From: Salinibacterium sp. | Lineage (GTDB): Bacteria > Actinomycetota > Actinomycetes > Actinomycetales > Microbacteriaceae | Assembly (NCBI GenBank): GCA_015234465.1 | Contig: JADGNA010000021.1 | Span: 1-64,000, forward strand | DNA: 64,000 bases | Direction of reading: 5' to 3' | Shown here: positions 39,543 through 49,720 of the stretch, one piece after another | Layout of the letters: every line of letters starts with the position of its first letter | How positions within the stretch are numbered: the first letter of the stretch is position 1 | Notes under the pieces: model-generated | What the model saw: the letters and a program-made list of their open reading frames with translations, nothing else | What the model was told of the DNA's origin: nothing | The model's database searches: none | Translations under genes and position numbers: made by a program

Positions 39543-40997
39543 TCAGACTGCGGGCAGGCGCACCGTGAACGTCGTGGAGCCCTCGGAACTGCGCACCGAG
39601 ACGTGCCCGCCGTGGCCCTCAACAACCGCGCGCACGATCGCGAGGCCGAGGCCAGTGCTGCCGGCTGTCCGCGAGCGCGAGCCGTCGCCGCGCGCGAAGC
39701 GCTCGAACAGGCGGGGCAGGAGCTCGGGAGGGATGCCGGGCCCATTGTCTGAGACCGTGAGCACGACGGAGTCGTCATCGACCGCGAGGCGGGCCACGAC
39801 CTCGGTGCCCGCGGGCGTGTGCACACGGGCGTTCGCCAGGAGGTTCGCGACGACCTGGCGCAGGCGGCTGTCGTCCCCCGACACCGTGACGGGCTCGTCG
39901 GGCATCTCGAGCGCCCATTCGTGATCGCTCGCCGTCACGGCCGCATCCCCCACGGCATCCGCGAGCAGGCGGGAGAGGTCGACGGGCCGTCGTTCGAGGT
40001 CGCGACCCTCGTCGAGGCGGGCGAGCAGCAGGAGGTCCTCCACGAGCGAGGTCATGCGCACCGCCTCCGACTCGACCCTGCCAAGCGAGTGGACCACGTC
40101 GTGCGGCAGCTCGTGTCCGCTTCGCCGCGTGAGTTCCGCATAGCCGCGGATCGAAGCGAGCGGGGTGCGGAGTTCATGGCTCGCATCGGCCACGAAGCGC
40201 CGCACCTTGTTCTCGCTCTCCTGCCGGGCCGTGAATGCCGCGGCGACGTGGTCGAGCATCCGGTTGAACGCGGCACCGACGCGGCCAACCTCGGTCTGCG
40301 GGTCGGCGTCGGCGAGCGCGACCCGCTCGGCGAGGTCGACGTCGCCGCGGTCGAGAGGCAGGTCGGCCACGGCGGAGGCGGTCGCGGCCACGCGTTCGAG
40401 CGGGCGAAGGGCGAGCCGCACGACAGCCCGGCCCGCGATCGCCGCCGCCGCGAGGGCGAGCAGGGCGACCAGCACGATCACGGCGACCAGTTGGCCGACC
40501 GTCTGGTTGACGTCGGCGAGGGGCAGCGCCGTGACGACGACGACACCGGCCGCGAACTCGTCACCCGAGGCGCGGTAATCGCCCAGGTCGCCGCCGAGGT
40601 TCACCGTGACCGGCTCCCCCGTCGCGGGCACCTCGAGGAGCGCTTCGGACGCCTCGGCTTCGAGGAAGCGGATGCGACCGTGTTCCGTCACGATGCCGGC
40701 CCGCGCCGAGTCCCCCACGACCACGCCCGTGACCGTGAGCGGCCCCTGCACGCCGAAGCGGAGCGTCGTGAAACCGCTCCCCGGCTGTTCTGGGGCGGGA
40801 GCATCGCCCAGCTGCCCGCTCGCGGCGAGCTGCGTGCGGCCTGTCGCGGAGGCGAGCTGCGCATCCACGCGGTCGAGCAGGAAGCCCCGCAGGGCGAGCA
40901 CGCTCACGGCACCGATGATGACGCTCGCCGCGGCGAGGAGCGCGACGATGCCGAGGATGAGGCGTCGTCGCAGCGTCCAGCCACCCGGCGTGGTCAC
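39543..40997 (-). CDS. Sensor histidine kinase (HAMP, HisKA, HATPase)
   Basis: [72 protein letters not shown]. Confidence 0.94.
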   Translation of the reverse strand: MTTPGGWTLRRRLILGIVALLAAASVIIGAVSVLALRGFLLDRVDAQLASATGRTQLAASGQLGDAPAPEQPGSGFTTLRFGVQGPLTVTGVVVGDSARAGIVTEHGRIRFLEAEASEALLEVPATGEPVTVNLGGDLGDYRASGDEFAAGVVVVTALPLADVNQTVGQLVAVIVLVALLALAAAAIAGRAVVRLALRPLERVAATASAVADLPLDRGDVDLAERVALADADPQTEVGRVGAAFNRMLDHVAAAFTARQESENKVRRFVADASHELRTPLASIRGYAELTRRSGHELPHDVVHSLGRVESEAVRMTSLVEDLLLLARLDEGRDLERRPVDLSRLLADAVGDAAVTASDHEWALEMPDEPVTVSGDDSRLRQVVANLLANARVHTPAGTEVVARLAVDDDSVVLTVSDNGPGIPPELLPRLFERFARGDGSRSRTAGSTGLGLAIVRAVVEGHGGHVSVRSSEGSTTFTVRLPAV

Positions 40998-41722
40998 TCG
41001 GGTGCCTTGATCATGTAGCCGACGCCGCGCACCGTATGGATCATGGGCTTCTCGCCCGCGTCGATCTTCTTGCGAAGGTAGGAGATGTAGATCTCGACGA
41101 TGCTCGCGCGACCCCCGAAGTCGTAGCTCCAGACGCGGTCGAGAATCTGCGCCTTGCTCATGACGGTGCGCGGGTTGCGCATGAGGAAGCGCAGGAGCTC
41201 GAACTCCGTGGCCGTCAGCTCGATCGCGCGGTCTCCGCGGTGCACTTCATAACTGAGCTCGTTGAGGGTGAGGTCACCGACGCGCACGATGGGGTCGGCC
41301 GCGCTCGGGACGAGGCGGGCCGAGCGGCGGATGAGCCCACGAAGCCTCGCGATGACCTCCTCGAGGCTGAACGGCTTGGTGACATAGTCATCCCCGCCCG
41401 CCGTGAGGCCGGCGATGCGCTCGTCGAGGGCATCCTTCGCCGTCAGGAACAGGATGGGCACGTCGTTGCCGCCCGCGCGGGCCCGCCGCAACACCTCGAG
41501 GCCATCGATGTCGGGCAGCATGATGTCGAGCACGACGACGTCGGGATCGAACTCGCGGATGAGCGTGACGGCGGAGTGACCGTTGGCCGCCGAACGTACA
41601 TCCCAGCCCTCGTAGCGCAGCGCCATCGTCACGAGCTCGGCGAGCGTCGCCTCGTCGTCGACCACGACCGCCCGCACGGGCGAACCGTCGGCGTGGGTGA
41701 GGGGCGCAGCAGCATCGGCCAT
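40994..41722 (-). CDS. OmpR-family response regulator
   Basis: RAVVVDDEATLAELVTMALRYEGWDV; DPDVVVLDIMLPDIDGLEVLRRAR; ILDRVWSYDFGGRASIVEIYISYLRKKID. Confidence 0.95.
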   Translation of the reverse strand: MADAAAPLTHADGSPVRAVVVDDEATLAELVTMALRYEGWDVRSAANGHSAVTLIREFDPDVVVLDIMLPDIDGLEVLRRARAGGNDVPILFLTAKDALDERIAGLTAGGDDYVTKPFSLEEVIARLRGLIRRSARLVPSAADPIVRVGDLTLNELSYEVHRGDRAIELTATEFELLRFLMRNPRTVMSKAQILDRVWSYDFGGRASIVEIYISYLRKKIDAGEKPMIHTVRGVGYMIKAPE

Positions 41723-41784
41723 GCCTCAATCATGCCGACGAAACTAAGAGCCGCCTATGAACCGGCTGTACGCGACTGGAAAGG

Positions 41785-41930
41785 CTACTGGTTGCTGAAG
41801 GCCGCGTCGAAGGATTGCTCGGGCAGCTTCCACAACAGCGAGCGGATGAAGCCGAGCGCCTCTTGCGCCCCGTGGAGCCGGTCCATGCCCGCATCCTCCT
41901 ACTCGATCGAGATCGGGCCGCGGTAGCGCG
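41785..41930 (-). pseudogene. Remnant of a sugar phosphate isomerase/epimerase (C-terminal part only)
   Basis: Minus-strand frame ...RYRGPISIE*EDAGMDRLHGAQEALGFIRSLLWKLPEQSFDAAFSNQ*; in-frame TAG at 41899-41901; no N-terminal part present. Confidence 0.6.
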
Positions 41931-41934
41931 CGGC

Positions 41935-42372
41935 TCGGGCATCCCCTGCCACTGCGGCAACCGCGGATGCCTCGAAGCGCTCGCCTCCGGACCGGCCATC
42001 GCGCGGGCACTCCGCGAAGTCGGCGTGGAGGTAGAGACGGGGCAGGAGGTCGTCGACCTCGTCAAGCGCGGGAACATCGATGCCATCCAGGCCGTGCGGC
42101 AGGCCGGGCGCGACATCGGGGAGGTCCTCACGGCGTGCGTGAGCCTCATCAACCCCTCCGTCATCGCGATCGGAGGGTCGATGGCGCAGGCGGGAGAGCA
42201 CCTCATCGCGGGAGTGCGCGAGGTCGTCTACGCGCGCTCGATGCCCCTGTCGACCGAGCACCTCTCGATCGTCCAGTCGAGCGCGGGGGCCAACGCCGCC
42301 GTCATCGGAGCGAGTATGCTCGCCATCCACCACGCCCTCTCGCCCGAGAGCATCGACATGATGACGCACTGA
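41935..42372 (+). pseudogene. 5'-truncated ROK-family protein
   Basis: GSGIPCHCGNRGCLEALASGPAIARAL (ROK zinc/signature motif) ... VSLINPSVIAIGGSMAQAGEHLIAGVREVVY; N-terminal HTH and ATP-binding portion missing. Confidence 0.7.
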
Positions 42373-42422
42373 CGCGCCGACCCAAGGCCAACGATGTCGC
42401 CCGCATCGGCGAGAATGGTCAG

Positions 42423-43049
42423 GTGACGATCGCCCAGCCCATGCTCCCCCTCTGGGACGAGCCGCCGGCGCGACCCGATCACACCTCACGCATCCTGGCA
42501 CGGTCATCCGACCGCATCGCCTGGCTCCGCGCCCGCAGCCGCGGCATCACGGCAACGGATGTCGCGAAGCTCGCGACCGAGCGATCGGTGCAGGCCGTCG
42601 TCGACGAGAAGTGGCACGGCAGCCGCTTCTCGGGCAACGCCTTCACGGACCACGGTTGCCGGCGGGAACCCGAGATCGCCGCCTGGGTGCAGCAGCACTT
42701 CGGCATCGCGCCGAGCGACGCGCTCTTCCACGCCGCTGCCAACCGTCTGCACCTCGCGACGCCGGATGGCATCGCCGCGAAGTCCGGTGTCGTCGAGCTC
42801 GCGGAGATCAAGACGACGAGCTCGCCGTGGCGCTCGATCCCCCGCAGCTACCTGCGCCAGGTGTGGTGGCAGCAGTACGTGCTCGGCGCCGAGCGCACAC
42901 TCCTCGTCTGGGAACAGCACAGCGAGTTCGTTCCCGTCGACGCCGAACCGCAGCACCGCTGGATCGACCGCGACGAGAACGAGATCCACATCCTCGTGCA
43001 GCTCGCCGACCGCGTCGTCGCTGCCCTCGCCGAGCGAAGCCGGGGCTGA
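42423..43049 (+). CDS. YqaJ-like viral recombinase-family nuclease
   Basis: GTG start; ITATDVAKLA...GNAFTDHGCRREPEIAAWVQQHFGI...AAKSGVVELAEIKTTSSPW...YLRQVWWQQYVLGAERTLLVWEQH. Confidence 0.8.
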   Translation: MTIAQPMLPLWDEPPARPDHTSRILARSSDRIAWLRARSRGITATDVAKLATERSVQAVVDEKWHGSRFSGNAFTDHGCRREPEIAAWVQQHFGIAPSDALFHAAANRLHLATPDGIAAKSGVVELAEIKTTSSPWRSIPRSYLRQVWWQQYVLGAERTLLVWEQHSEFVPVDAEPQHRWIDRDENEIHILVQLADRVVAALAERSRG

Positions 43050-43051
43050 CC

Positions 43052-43798
43052 GTGGCCGTGCTGCTGCTCCACGGGCTCGGCACGAGCGCCGCGCACCTGC
43101 TCAAGCAGCTTGGGCCCGCACTGCCTGAGGGCGCAGAGTTCGTCGCGCCCGACGTCCGCGCGCACGGCGAATCGACGCTCATCGGCGACGCCGCCGACTT
43201 CTCCTTCGCCGCGCTCACGGCAGAGGTCGCCGACGCCGTGCGCGCTTCCGCCACGTCGGAGGCGCTCTCGATCGTCGGGGTGTCGATGGGGGCGGCACTG
43301 GGCCTCCGCCTCGCGCTCTCGGGCGAGTTCGAGATCGACCGGCTCGTGTTCATCCGCCCCTCCTTCACCGATCGGCCGCTCCCCCACAACCTGCGGGGCT
43401 TTCCCGTCATGGGCGAACTGCTCATGCGGCACGGCGCCGCCGCGGCCGAGCAGCGATTCAAGGCCTCGAGCCTCTACCACTCCATGACCCTCGTGACGCA
43501 TGCGGGCGCGAACGCCGCCCTGCAGCAGTTCCGGGCCCCGGATGCTGCAGCTCGCGCCATCCGCCTCGTCGAAGTCCCGCGCAACCGGGCCTTCCGCGAC
43601 GTCGAGGAACTGGCGACCCTGGATGCGCCGGCGACGGTCATCGCGGCACCCCGCGACCCCGTGCATCCGGTCTCCATTGCGGAGCAGTGGCACGCGGGCA
43701 TCCGCGGTTCGACGCTCACCATGCTGCCCGCGCGCGACGACGGAATGGCCGCGCACCTGGCCGCGCTGCGGGCGGCGGTCAGCTCCGCACTCGCCTGA
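43052..43798 (+). CDS. Alpha/beta hydrolase
   Basis: LLLHGLGTSAAHLLKQLGPALP; IVGVSMGAALGLRLAL nucleophile elbow; GTG start. Confidence 0.82.
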   Translation: MAVLLLHGLGTSAAHLLKQLGPALPEGAEFVAPDVRAHGESTLIGDAADFSFAALTAEVADAVRASATSEALSIVGVSMGAALGLRLALSGEFEIDRLVFIRPSFTDRPLPHNLRGFPVMGELLMRHGAAAAEQRFKASSLYHSMTLVTHAGANAALQQFRAPDAAARAIRLVEVPRNRAFRDVEELATLDAPATVIAAPRDPVHPVSIAEQWHAGIRGSTLTMLPARDDGMAAHLAALRAAVSSALA

Positions 43799-44657
43799 AC
43801 GGCCCGGCGCCGGCGCGCTGCGCCACCAGCAGGCCCGCGAGCATGAGCGCGCCGCCGAGCAGTTCCGCCGTGTTGGGAACCTCCCCGAGCAACAACCACG
43901 CCGCAACGATGCCGACGACGGGCACGAGCAGGATCCACGGGACAACCGACGCCGCCGGATGCCGCGACAGCAGCGAATTGAAGATTCCGTAGGCGACGAG
44001 GCTCGCGATGACGGCCGTGTAGAGGGTCGCGAGGATGGCCTCCAGCCCGAGCCCTGACAGCGCCGTCGCAACCTCCTGCGGCCCCTCGATCAGGAGCGAG
44101 AGCGCGAAGAGCGGCACGGGCACGACCACCGCCGACCACACCGTCAACGACAAACCGCCCTTGGCGCCGGATGCCCGCGAGATGACATTGCCGACACCCC
44201 ACGAGAGGGCCGCACCAATGCAGAGCAGGAAGGCGAGGAGCGGAACCTGTGCGTCACGCCCGAACGCCACGACGGCAAGCCCGAGCGAACCGATCAGCGC
44301 GCCCGCGAGCTGGGCCGGACGCGGGATCTCGCGGAGTGCCCCCGCGGCGATCAGCATCGTGAAGACCACCTGCGCCTGCAGCACGAGCGCGGCGAGGCCC
44401 GGCGGCATACCCAGGTGCATCGACGAGTAGAGCAAGGCGAACTGGCCGAGCGACATGAACAGCCCCACCCCGACGATGAAACGCCAGGGCACCTGGGGCC
44501 GCCGCACGAAGAAGATCGCGGGCAGCAGCACCACCACGAAACGGATGGCGACGAACAGCAGGGGCGGCACGCCATCCATGCCCCAGTCGATGACGACGAA
44601 GTTGAGGCCCCAGATGAGCGCGACGAGCGCTGCGAGGAGGCGATCGCGGGGCTTCAC
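43779..44657 (-). CDS. EamA/DMT-family transporter
   Basis: LLAALVALIWGLNFVVIDWGMDGVPPLLFVAIRF; two 5-TM-type repeats; GTG start (VKPRD). Confidence 0.88.
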   Translation of the reverse strand: MKPRDRLLAALVALIWGLNFVVIDWGMDGVPPLLFVAIRFVVVLLPAIFFVRRPQVPWRFIVGVGLFMSLGQFALLYSSMHLGMPPGLAALVLQAQVVFTMLIAAGALREIPRPAQLAGALIGSLGLAVVAFGRDAQVPLLAFLLCIGAALSWGVGNVISRASGAKGGLSLTVWSAVVVPVPLFALSLLIEGPQEVATALSGLGLEAILATLYTAVIASLVAYGIFNSLLSRHPAASVVPWILLVPVVGIVAAWLLLGEVPNTAELLGGALMLAGLLVAQRAGAGPFRRVRS

Positions 44658-44704
44658 CAGCCCATCCTGCCGCACGCGAGCGCCCACGGCGCACACATGC
44701 AAGA

Positions 44705-44730
44705 AGGGGGCCCGCCGAAGCGGACCCCCT
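44705..44730 (-). terminator. Terminator downstream of rplA
   Basis: AGGGGGCCCGC-CGAA-GCGGACCCCCT hairpin (1 mismatch). Confidence 0.8.
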
Positions 44731-44747
44731 CCTTAAAGAGACAGATG

Positions 44748-45437
44748 TCAGATCGCGTTGACGTCCACGGGGATGCCGGGGCCGAACGTGGTCGTGACCG
44801 TCGCCTTGGTGATGTAGCGGCCCTTTGCCGAGCTCGGCTTGAGGCGCACAACCTCGTCGAGGGCGGAGCGCAGGTTCTCCTGCAGCTTCTCGGTGTCGAA
44901 CGACGCCTTGCCCACGATGAAGTGCACGTTGGCGTGCTTGTCGACGCGGAACTCGATCTTGCCGCCCTTGATCTCGGTGACAGCCTTCGCCGTGTCGGGC
45001 GTGACCGTGCCGGTCTTGGGGTTCGGCATGAGGCCACGGGGTCCGAGGACCTTACCGAGGCGACCGACCTTGCCCATGAACTCGGGGGTCGAGACGGCCG
45101 AGTCGAAGTCGGTCCATCCGCCGGCCACGCGCTCGATGAGCTCGTCGCCACCGACCTCGTCGGCGCCAGCGGCGATGGCCGCCTCAGCCGCGGGGCCCGT
45201 CGCGAAGACGACCACGCGGGCCGTCTTGCCGGTGCCGTGGGGCAGGTTCACGGTGCCGCGAACCATCTGGTCGGCCTTACGCGGGTCGACGTTGAGCTTG
45301 AGCGCGACCTCAACGGTCGAGTCGAACTTCTTCGAGCCAGTCTCGCGGGCAAGGGCGACGGCGTCGGCCGGCGCGTAGAACTTGCCCTCTTCGATCTTCT
45401 CTGCTGCGGCCCGGTAGGCCTTGGACTTGGTTGCCAT
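44748..45437 (-). CDS. rplA: 50S ribosomal protein L1
   Basis: [32 protein letters not shown]...[17 protein letters not shown]. Confidence 0.98.
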   Translation of the reverse strand: MATKSKAYRAAAEKIEEGKFYAPADAVALARETGSKKFDSTVEVALKLNVDPRKADQMVRGTVNLPHGTGKTARVVVFATGPAAEAAIAAGADEVGGDELIERVAGGWTDFDSAVSTPEFMGKVGRLGKVLGPRGLMPNPKTGTVTPDTAKAVTEIKGGKIEFRVDKHANVHFIVGKASFDTEKLQENLRSALDEVVRLKPSSAKGRYITKATVTTTFGPGIPVDVNAI

Positions 45438-45526
45438 GCTTGTTCTCCTAGGAATGAGTTCGTGGGTAGCGAGCCAGGCGGGCTCTTCCACTGCGGCGAC
45501 CGTGGTCGCCAAAAGACTGTGGTGAC

Positions 45527-45958
45527 TTACGCGTCGATCGTGATGCCCATCGAGCGCGCGGTGCCCTCGATGATCTTCGATGCGGCGTCGATGTCGTTCG
45601 CGTTGAGGTCAGCCATCTTCTGCTCGGCGATCGCACGAACCTGGTCCTTGCTGAGCTTGCCCACCTTGGAGGTGTGGGGCGTGCCCGAACCCTTGCCAAC
45701 GCCAGCAGCCTTCTTGATGAGCTCGGCGGCGGGCGGGGTCTTCAGGATGAACGTGAACGAGCGGTCCTCGTACACCGTGATCTCGACGGGGATGACGTTG
45801 CCGCGCTGCGACTCCGTCGCGGCGTTGTACGCCTTGCAGAACTCCATGATGTTGACGCCGTGCTGACCGAGCGCCGGGCCGATGGGCGGGGCGGGGTTGG
45901 CGGCGCCGGCCTGGATCTGCAGCTTGATCAGACCCGTGACCTTCTTCTTCGGTGCCAT
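45527..45958 (-). CDS. rplK: 50S ribosomal protein L11
   Basis: [46 protein letters not shown]. Confidence 0.99.
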   Translation of the reverse strand: MAPKKKVTGLIKLQIQAGAANPAPPIGPALGQHGVNIMEFCKAYNAATESQRGNVIPVEITVYEDRSFTFILKTPPAAELIKKAAGVGKGSGTPHTSKVGKLSKDQVRAIAEQKMADLNANDIDAASKIIEGTARSMGITIDA

Positions 45959-46045
45959 TGTTTCCTTCTTTCGTGTTCGAGCATCCGTGAACCGGATGTT
46001 CTTCCGCCTGCTCGGCCTATCCGAGCCGCGGTGGACTGTGGAGTG

Positions 46046-46864
46046 TTAGAGCTTGGTGACCTGGTCGAAGCTGAGCTCGACGGGGGTCTCGCGCTCGAAG
46101 AGCGACACGAGCACCGTGAGCTTGCCACTCTCGGGCTTGATCTCGCTGATCGAACCGGGCAGGCCCGCGAACGAGCCCTCCTTGATCGTGATGGTCTCGC
46201 CGATCTCGAAGTCGACTTCCTGCGGGATGCTGCGCTGCACGGCCTTGCCGCCCTTCGCACCAGCCTTCGCGGGAGCCTCGACGACCTGCACGAGGCTCTT
46301 CAGCATGTTGAAGGCCTCCTCGAAGCGCAGCGGCGTCGGGTTGTGGGCGTTGCCCACGAAGCCCGTCACGCCGGGGGTGTGGCGAACGACCGACCAGCTG
46401 TCCTCGTTGAGGTCCATGCGCACGAGCACGTAGCTGGGGATGCGCACGCGAGTGACGAGCTTGCGCTGGCCGTTCTTGATCTCGACGACGTCTTCCATCG
46501 GCACCTCGACCTGGAAGATGTAGTCCTCCATGGTCATCGACACGCGACGGTTCTCGATGTTCTGCTTGACGCGCTTCTCGAATCCCGCGTAGGAGTGCAC
46601 GACGTACCACTTGCCCGGGAGGGAACGCAGCTCGGCGCGGAACTCCTCGTAGGGGTCGACCTCGGCCTCTTCGGCTTCTTCGGTCTCTTCAGCGGCGTCG
46701 GCGGGAGCCTCGTCGGCTGCAGCCTCGTCGCCGGGGGTCTCGTTCTCGGCGGCAGGGGCCTGCGCGTCGAGCGCGGCCTCGAGGGCCGACGCGGCGTCGG
46801 ACTCGTCGACAGCGAACTCCCTCATGGAGGAGTGCTCGATCTCGTCGCGTTCTGTGTCAGACAC
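46046..46864 (-). CDS. nusG: Transcription termination/antitermination protein NusG
   Basis: KWYVVHSYAGFEKRVKQNIENR; RHTPGVTGFVG; GETITIKEGSFAGLPGSISEI; acidic N-terminal extension. Confidence 0.98.
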   Translation of the reverse strand: MSDTERDEIEHSSMREFAVDESDAASALEAALDAQAPAAENETPGDEAAADEAPADAAEETEEAEEAEVDPYEEFRAELRSLPGKWYVVHSYAGFEKRVKQNIENRRVSMTMEDYIFQVEVPMEDVVEIKNGQRKLVTRVRIPSYVLVRMDLNEDSWSVVRHTPGVTGFVGNAHNPTPLRFEEAFNMLKSLVQVVEAPAKAGAKGGKAVQRSIPQEVDFEIGETITIKEGSFAGLPGSISEIKPESGKLTVLVSLFERETPVELSFDQVTKL

Positions 46865-46927
46865 TGATTCTCATTCCGTTGTTCTCAGGCGATCCGGCAG
46901 CACGTGCCGGCGAGGAGGGCGATGGCG

Positions 46928-47206
46928 TCAGCCGACGGGTCCGTTGCCGAAGACATACGCGACGACGAATCCGAAGAGAAGGTCGAGGCCGGAGACGAGC
47001 GCCATCATGATGACGACGAAGACCAGCACGACAGCCGTGTAGCTGATGAGCTCCTTGCGGGTCGGGGTGACGACCTTCTTGAGCTCCGCGATCACCTGGC
47101 GCAGGAACAGCGCAAGGCGACCAAAGGGGCCGCGACGGGTCGCGCGCTCCGCCTTGGCGCTGGCGACGACATCCTCACTCGGGTCGTCGGTCACGTTTCT
47201 CGCCAC
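46928..47206 (-). CDS. secE: Preprotein translocase subunit SecE
   Basis: FGRLALFLRQVIAELKKVVTPTRKELISYTAVVLVFVVIMMALVSGLDLLFG. Confidence 0.96.
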   Translation of the reverse strand: MARNVTDDPSEDVVASAKAERATRRGPFGRLALFLRQVIAELKKVVTPTRKELISYTAVVLVFVVIMMALVSGLDLLFGFVVAYVFGNGPVG

Positions 47207-47293
47207 AGCTGATTACCTTCCGGACATGGACCGAACGGCCATCGGGCCGTCGGCAGGTGCCTGCCAGCGCACACGTGTGCGCTGGTCACGCTG

Positions 47294-47366
47294 CAGGGCG
47301 GACAGGACTCGAACCTGCAACCTGCGGTTTTGGAGACCGCTGCTCTACCAATTGAGCCACCGCCCT
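47294..47366 (-). tRNA. tRNA-Trp (anticodon CCA)
   Basis: AGGGCGGTGGCTCAATTGGTAGAGCAGCGGTCTCCAAAACCGCAGGTTGCAGGTTCGAGTCCTGTCCGCCCTG cloverleaf; upstream of secE as is usual. Confidence 0.96.
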
Positions 47367-47572
47367 TCGGTGTGTGAACACACCAAGCTATCCTGCAGAT
47401 CCGTTCGGGATGAGCGCCTCAAATGGGCATAGAAAAGCTTGGTGGATTTCAACCACCACGCTCCAGTGTAGGTCACGCCCACAGGGCTGTAAAGTTGAGC
47501 GCCCCGCGGCGGCCATCGTGGTGCCGGTGAAATAACCAGCCTGCCCGAAACACCTTCCACTAGCCTGAGAGG

Positions 47573-48775
47573 GTGACTGAACTCCCCAGCATCTCCCGCC
47601 GAATCGCCGCCATCGCAGAGTCCGCAACGCTCAAGGTCGACACCAAGGCCAAAGCACTGCAGGCCGAGGGCAGACCCGTCATCAGCTACGCGGCGGGTGA
47701 GCCCGACTTCAGCACTCCGCAGCACGTCGTGGAGGCAGCATCCGCCGCCGTGCTCGACCCCAAGAACTACCGCTACACGCCCGCCGCCGGCCTGCCCGCG
47801 CTGCGTGAGGCGATCGCCGAGAAGACCCGCCGCGACAGCGGGCTCGAGGTCGCCCCCAGCCAGGTCATCGTCACGAACGGCGGCAAGCAGGGCGTCTACC
47901 AGGCCTTCGCGACCGTCATCAGCGAGGGCGACGAGGTGCTTCTGCCCGCGCCCTACTGGACGACCTACCCCGAGGTGACGAAGCTCGCGGGCGGCGTGCC
48001 CGTCGAGGTCTTTGCGGGTTCGGAGCAGGAATACAAGGTCACGGTCGAGCAGCTCGAAGCCGCCCGCACCGAACGCACCAAGGTGCTGCTCTTCGTTTCA
48101 CCCTCCAACCCCACCGGCGCCGTCTACACGCGCGAGGAGACGAAGGCCATCGGTGAGTGGGCCCTCGAGCACGGGCTCTGGGTCATCACCGACGAGATCT
48201 ACCAAAACCTCGTCTACGACGGCTCGGCCCACGCCCCCTCCATCGTCGAGGTCGTGCCCGAGCTCGCCGAACAGACGATCCTCGTCAACGGCGTCGCCAA
48301 GAGCTACGCCATGACCGGATGGCGCCTCGGCTGGATGGTCGGCCCGGCCCGCGCGATCAAGGCGGCAGGCAACCTGCAGTCGCACCTCTCGTCGAACGTG
48401 TCGAACATCTCGCAGCACGCCGCGATTGCGGCCCTCACCGGCCCGCAGGACGACGTGCTCGCGATGCGCGACGCCTTCGACCGCCGCCGCCAGCTCATCG
48501 TCGCCGAGCTCAACAAGATCCCCGGCGTCGTCACGCCGACCCCGCAGGGCGCCTTCTACGTCTACCCGGATGTCACGGGGCTGCTGAACCGCGAATGGGG
48601 CGGCGTGACCCCCACGACCTCCCTCGAGCTCGCCGACCTCATCCTCGAGCAGGCCGAGGTCGCTGTCGTGCCCGGCGAGGCCTTCGGCCCGAGCGGCTAC
48701 GTGCGCCTCTCCTACGCGCTCGGCGACGAACCGCTCCTCGAGGGCGTGCAGCGCCTGCAGCGCCTCTTCAGCTAG
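47573..48775 (+). CDS. aspC: Pyridoxal phosphate-dependent aminotransferase (aspartate aminotransferase-like)
   Basis: [61 protein letters not shown]. Confidence 0.93.
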   Translation: MTELPSISRRIAAIAESATLKVDTKAKALQAEGRPVISYAAGEPDFSTPQHVVEAASAAVLDPKNYRYTPAAGLPALREAIAEKTRRDSGLEVAPSQVIVTNGGKQGVYQAFATVISEGDEVLLPAPYWTTYPEVTKLAGGVPVEVFAGSEQEYKVTVEQLEAARTERTKVLLFVSPSNPTGAVYTREETKAIGEWALEHGLWVITDEIYQNLVYDGSAHAPSIVEVVPELAEQTILVNGVAKSYAMTGWRLGWMVGPARAIKAAGNLQSHLSSNVSNISQHAAIAALTGPQDDVLAMRDAFDRRRQLIVAELNKIPGVVTPTPQGAFYVYPDVTGLLNREWGGVTPTTSLELADLILEQAEVAVVPGEAFGPSGYVRLSYALGDEPLLEGVQRLQRLFS

Positions 48776-49650
48776 GTGAGCGCGACCGTGCGTGCTGCGC
48801 GGGCCACCGCATCCGACACCGCCTGCAGCAGGGGTGACCTCAGGTTCCACTGCTGCCAGTAGAGCGGCACGTCGAGCGGGCGCTCGGGCGTAAGTTCGAC
48901 CAGGTCGGTGCCGCGCGTCTGCTCCGCGGGGAGCATGGCCCAGCCGAGGCCGAGCCGCACGTCCGCCGCGAACTCGGTCGACGCGGGCACGTAGTGGATG
49001 GGCGGGGTCGACCGCACGCGCAACGACCTGAGGAACGCAGCCTGCATGTCGTCGCGACGGTCGAAATCGATGCGGGGAGAGCGGCCCAGGGCGCCCGGGG
49101 TGACGCCCTCAGGCATCCACCGCTCGATGTACTCGGCACTCGCGACCGCCCGGTAGCGCACCGTGCCGAGGGGGGTCACGACGCAGCCGGGCACGCTCGT
49201 CGCCTGCGAGGTCACGGCCGCCATCACCTGCCCGGACTCGAGCAGGCGCGTCGTGTACTCCTCGTCTTCCCGGTGCAGCTCGAAGACGATCGGATGCTCG
49301 CGCGCGACCTCGGCGAGCGCCGGCAGCAGCCAGGTGGCAAGCGAGTCGGCGTTGACGGCGATGCCGATGGGGGTGAGCCGCTCCCCGTCATCATCGAGCC
49401 CGACCTCGGCAAGCGCCTCATGCTCGAGCAGGGTCGCCTGGCGGGCGAGGCGCACGATCGCGGCGCCGGCATCCGTTGCCCGCACCGGCTTGGAGCGCAC
49501 AAGCAGCACGCGCCCGAGCCGCTGCTCGAGCGCCTTGACCCTCTGGCTCACTGCGGAGGGCGTGATGTGGAGCGCGCGGGCGGCGCCCTCGAGGGTTCCC
49601 TCGTCGACGACGGCGGCAACGGTCTTCGCGAGGTCGAGTGGGATCTGCAT
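48772..49650 (-). CDS. lysG: LysR-family regulator, ArgP/LysG type
   Basis: [58 protein letters not shown]; divergent from LysE. Confidence 0.92.
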   Translation of the reverse strand: MQIPLDLAKTVAAVVDEGTLEGAARALHITPSAVSQRVKALEQRLGRVLLVRSKPVRATDAGAAIVRLARQATLLEHEALAEVGLDDDGERLTPIGIAVNADSLATWLLPALAEVAREHPIVFELHREDEEYTTRLLESGQVMAAVTSQATSVPGCVVTPLGTVRYRAVASAEYIERWMPEGVTPGALGRSPRIDFDRRDDMQAAFLRSLRVRSTPPIHYVPASTEFAADVRLGLGWAMLPAEQTRGTDLVELTPERPLDVPLYWQQWNLRSPLLQAVSDAVARAARTVALT

Positions 49651-49658
49651 GAAGCAAT

Positions 49659-49684
49659 GCTAATGCTGGCTAAGGAACATTAGC
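49659..49684. promoter_or_regulatory. Candidate LysG/ArgP binding site in lysG-lysE intergenic region
   Basis: GCTAATG-N12-CATTAGC inverted repeat. Confidence 0.5.
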
Positions 49685-49720
49685 TTCCGTGAATATACGG
49701 GTCTCCCCTAGCGTGGACGG

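Noticed and set aside
41899-42507. 202-aa minus ORF opposite the ROK remnant
   Set aside because: Antisense frame; only its final residues (RYRGPISIE) look like real isomerase sequence, so treated as a remnant junction rather than an intact gene
42423-43049. YqaJ gene as a marker of a prophage
   Set aside because: No integrase, structural, terminase or recombinase genes anywhere nearby
45983-45999. CATCCG-TGAAC-CGGATG hairpin upstream of rplK as an L1 binding site
   Set aside because: Short stem with no recognisable L1 target features; insufficient evidence
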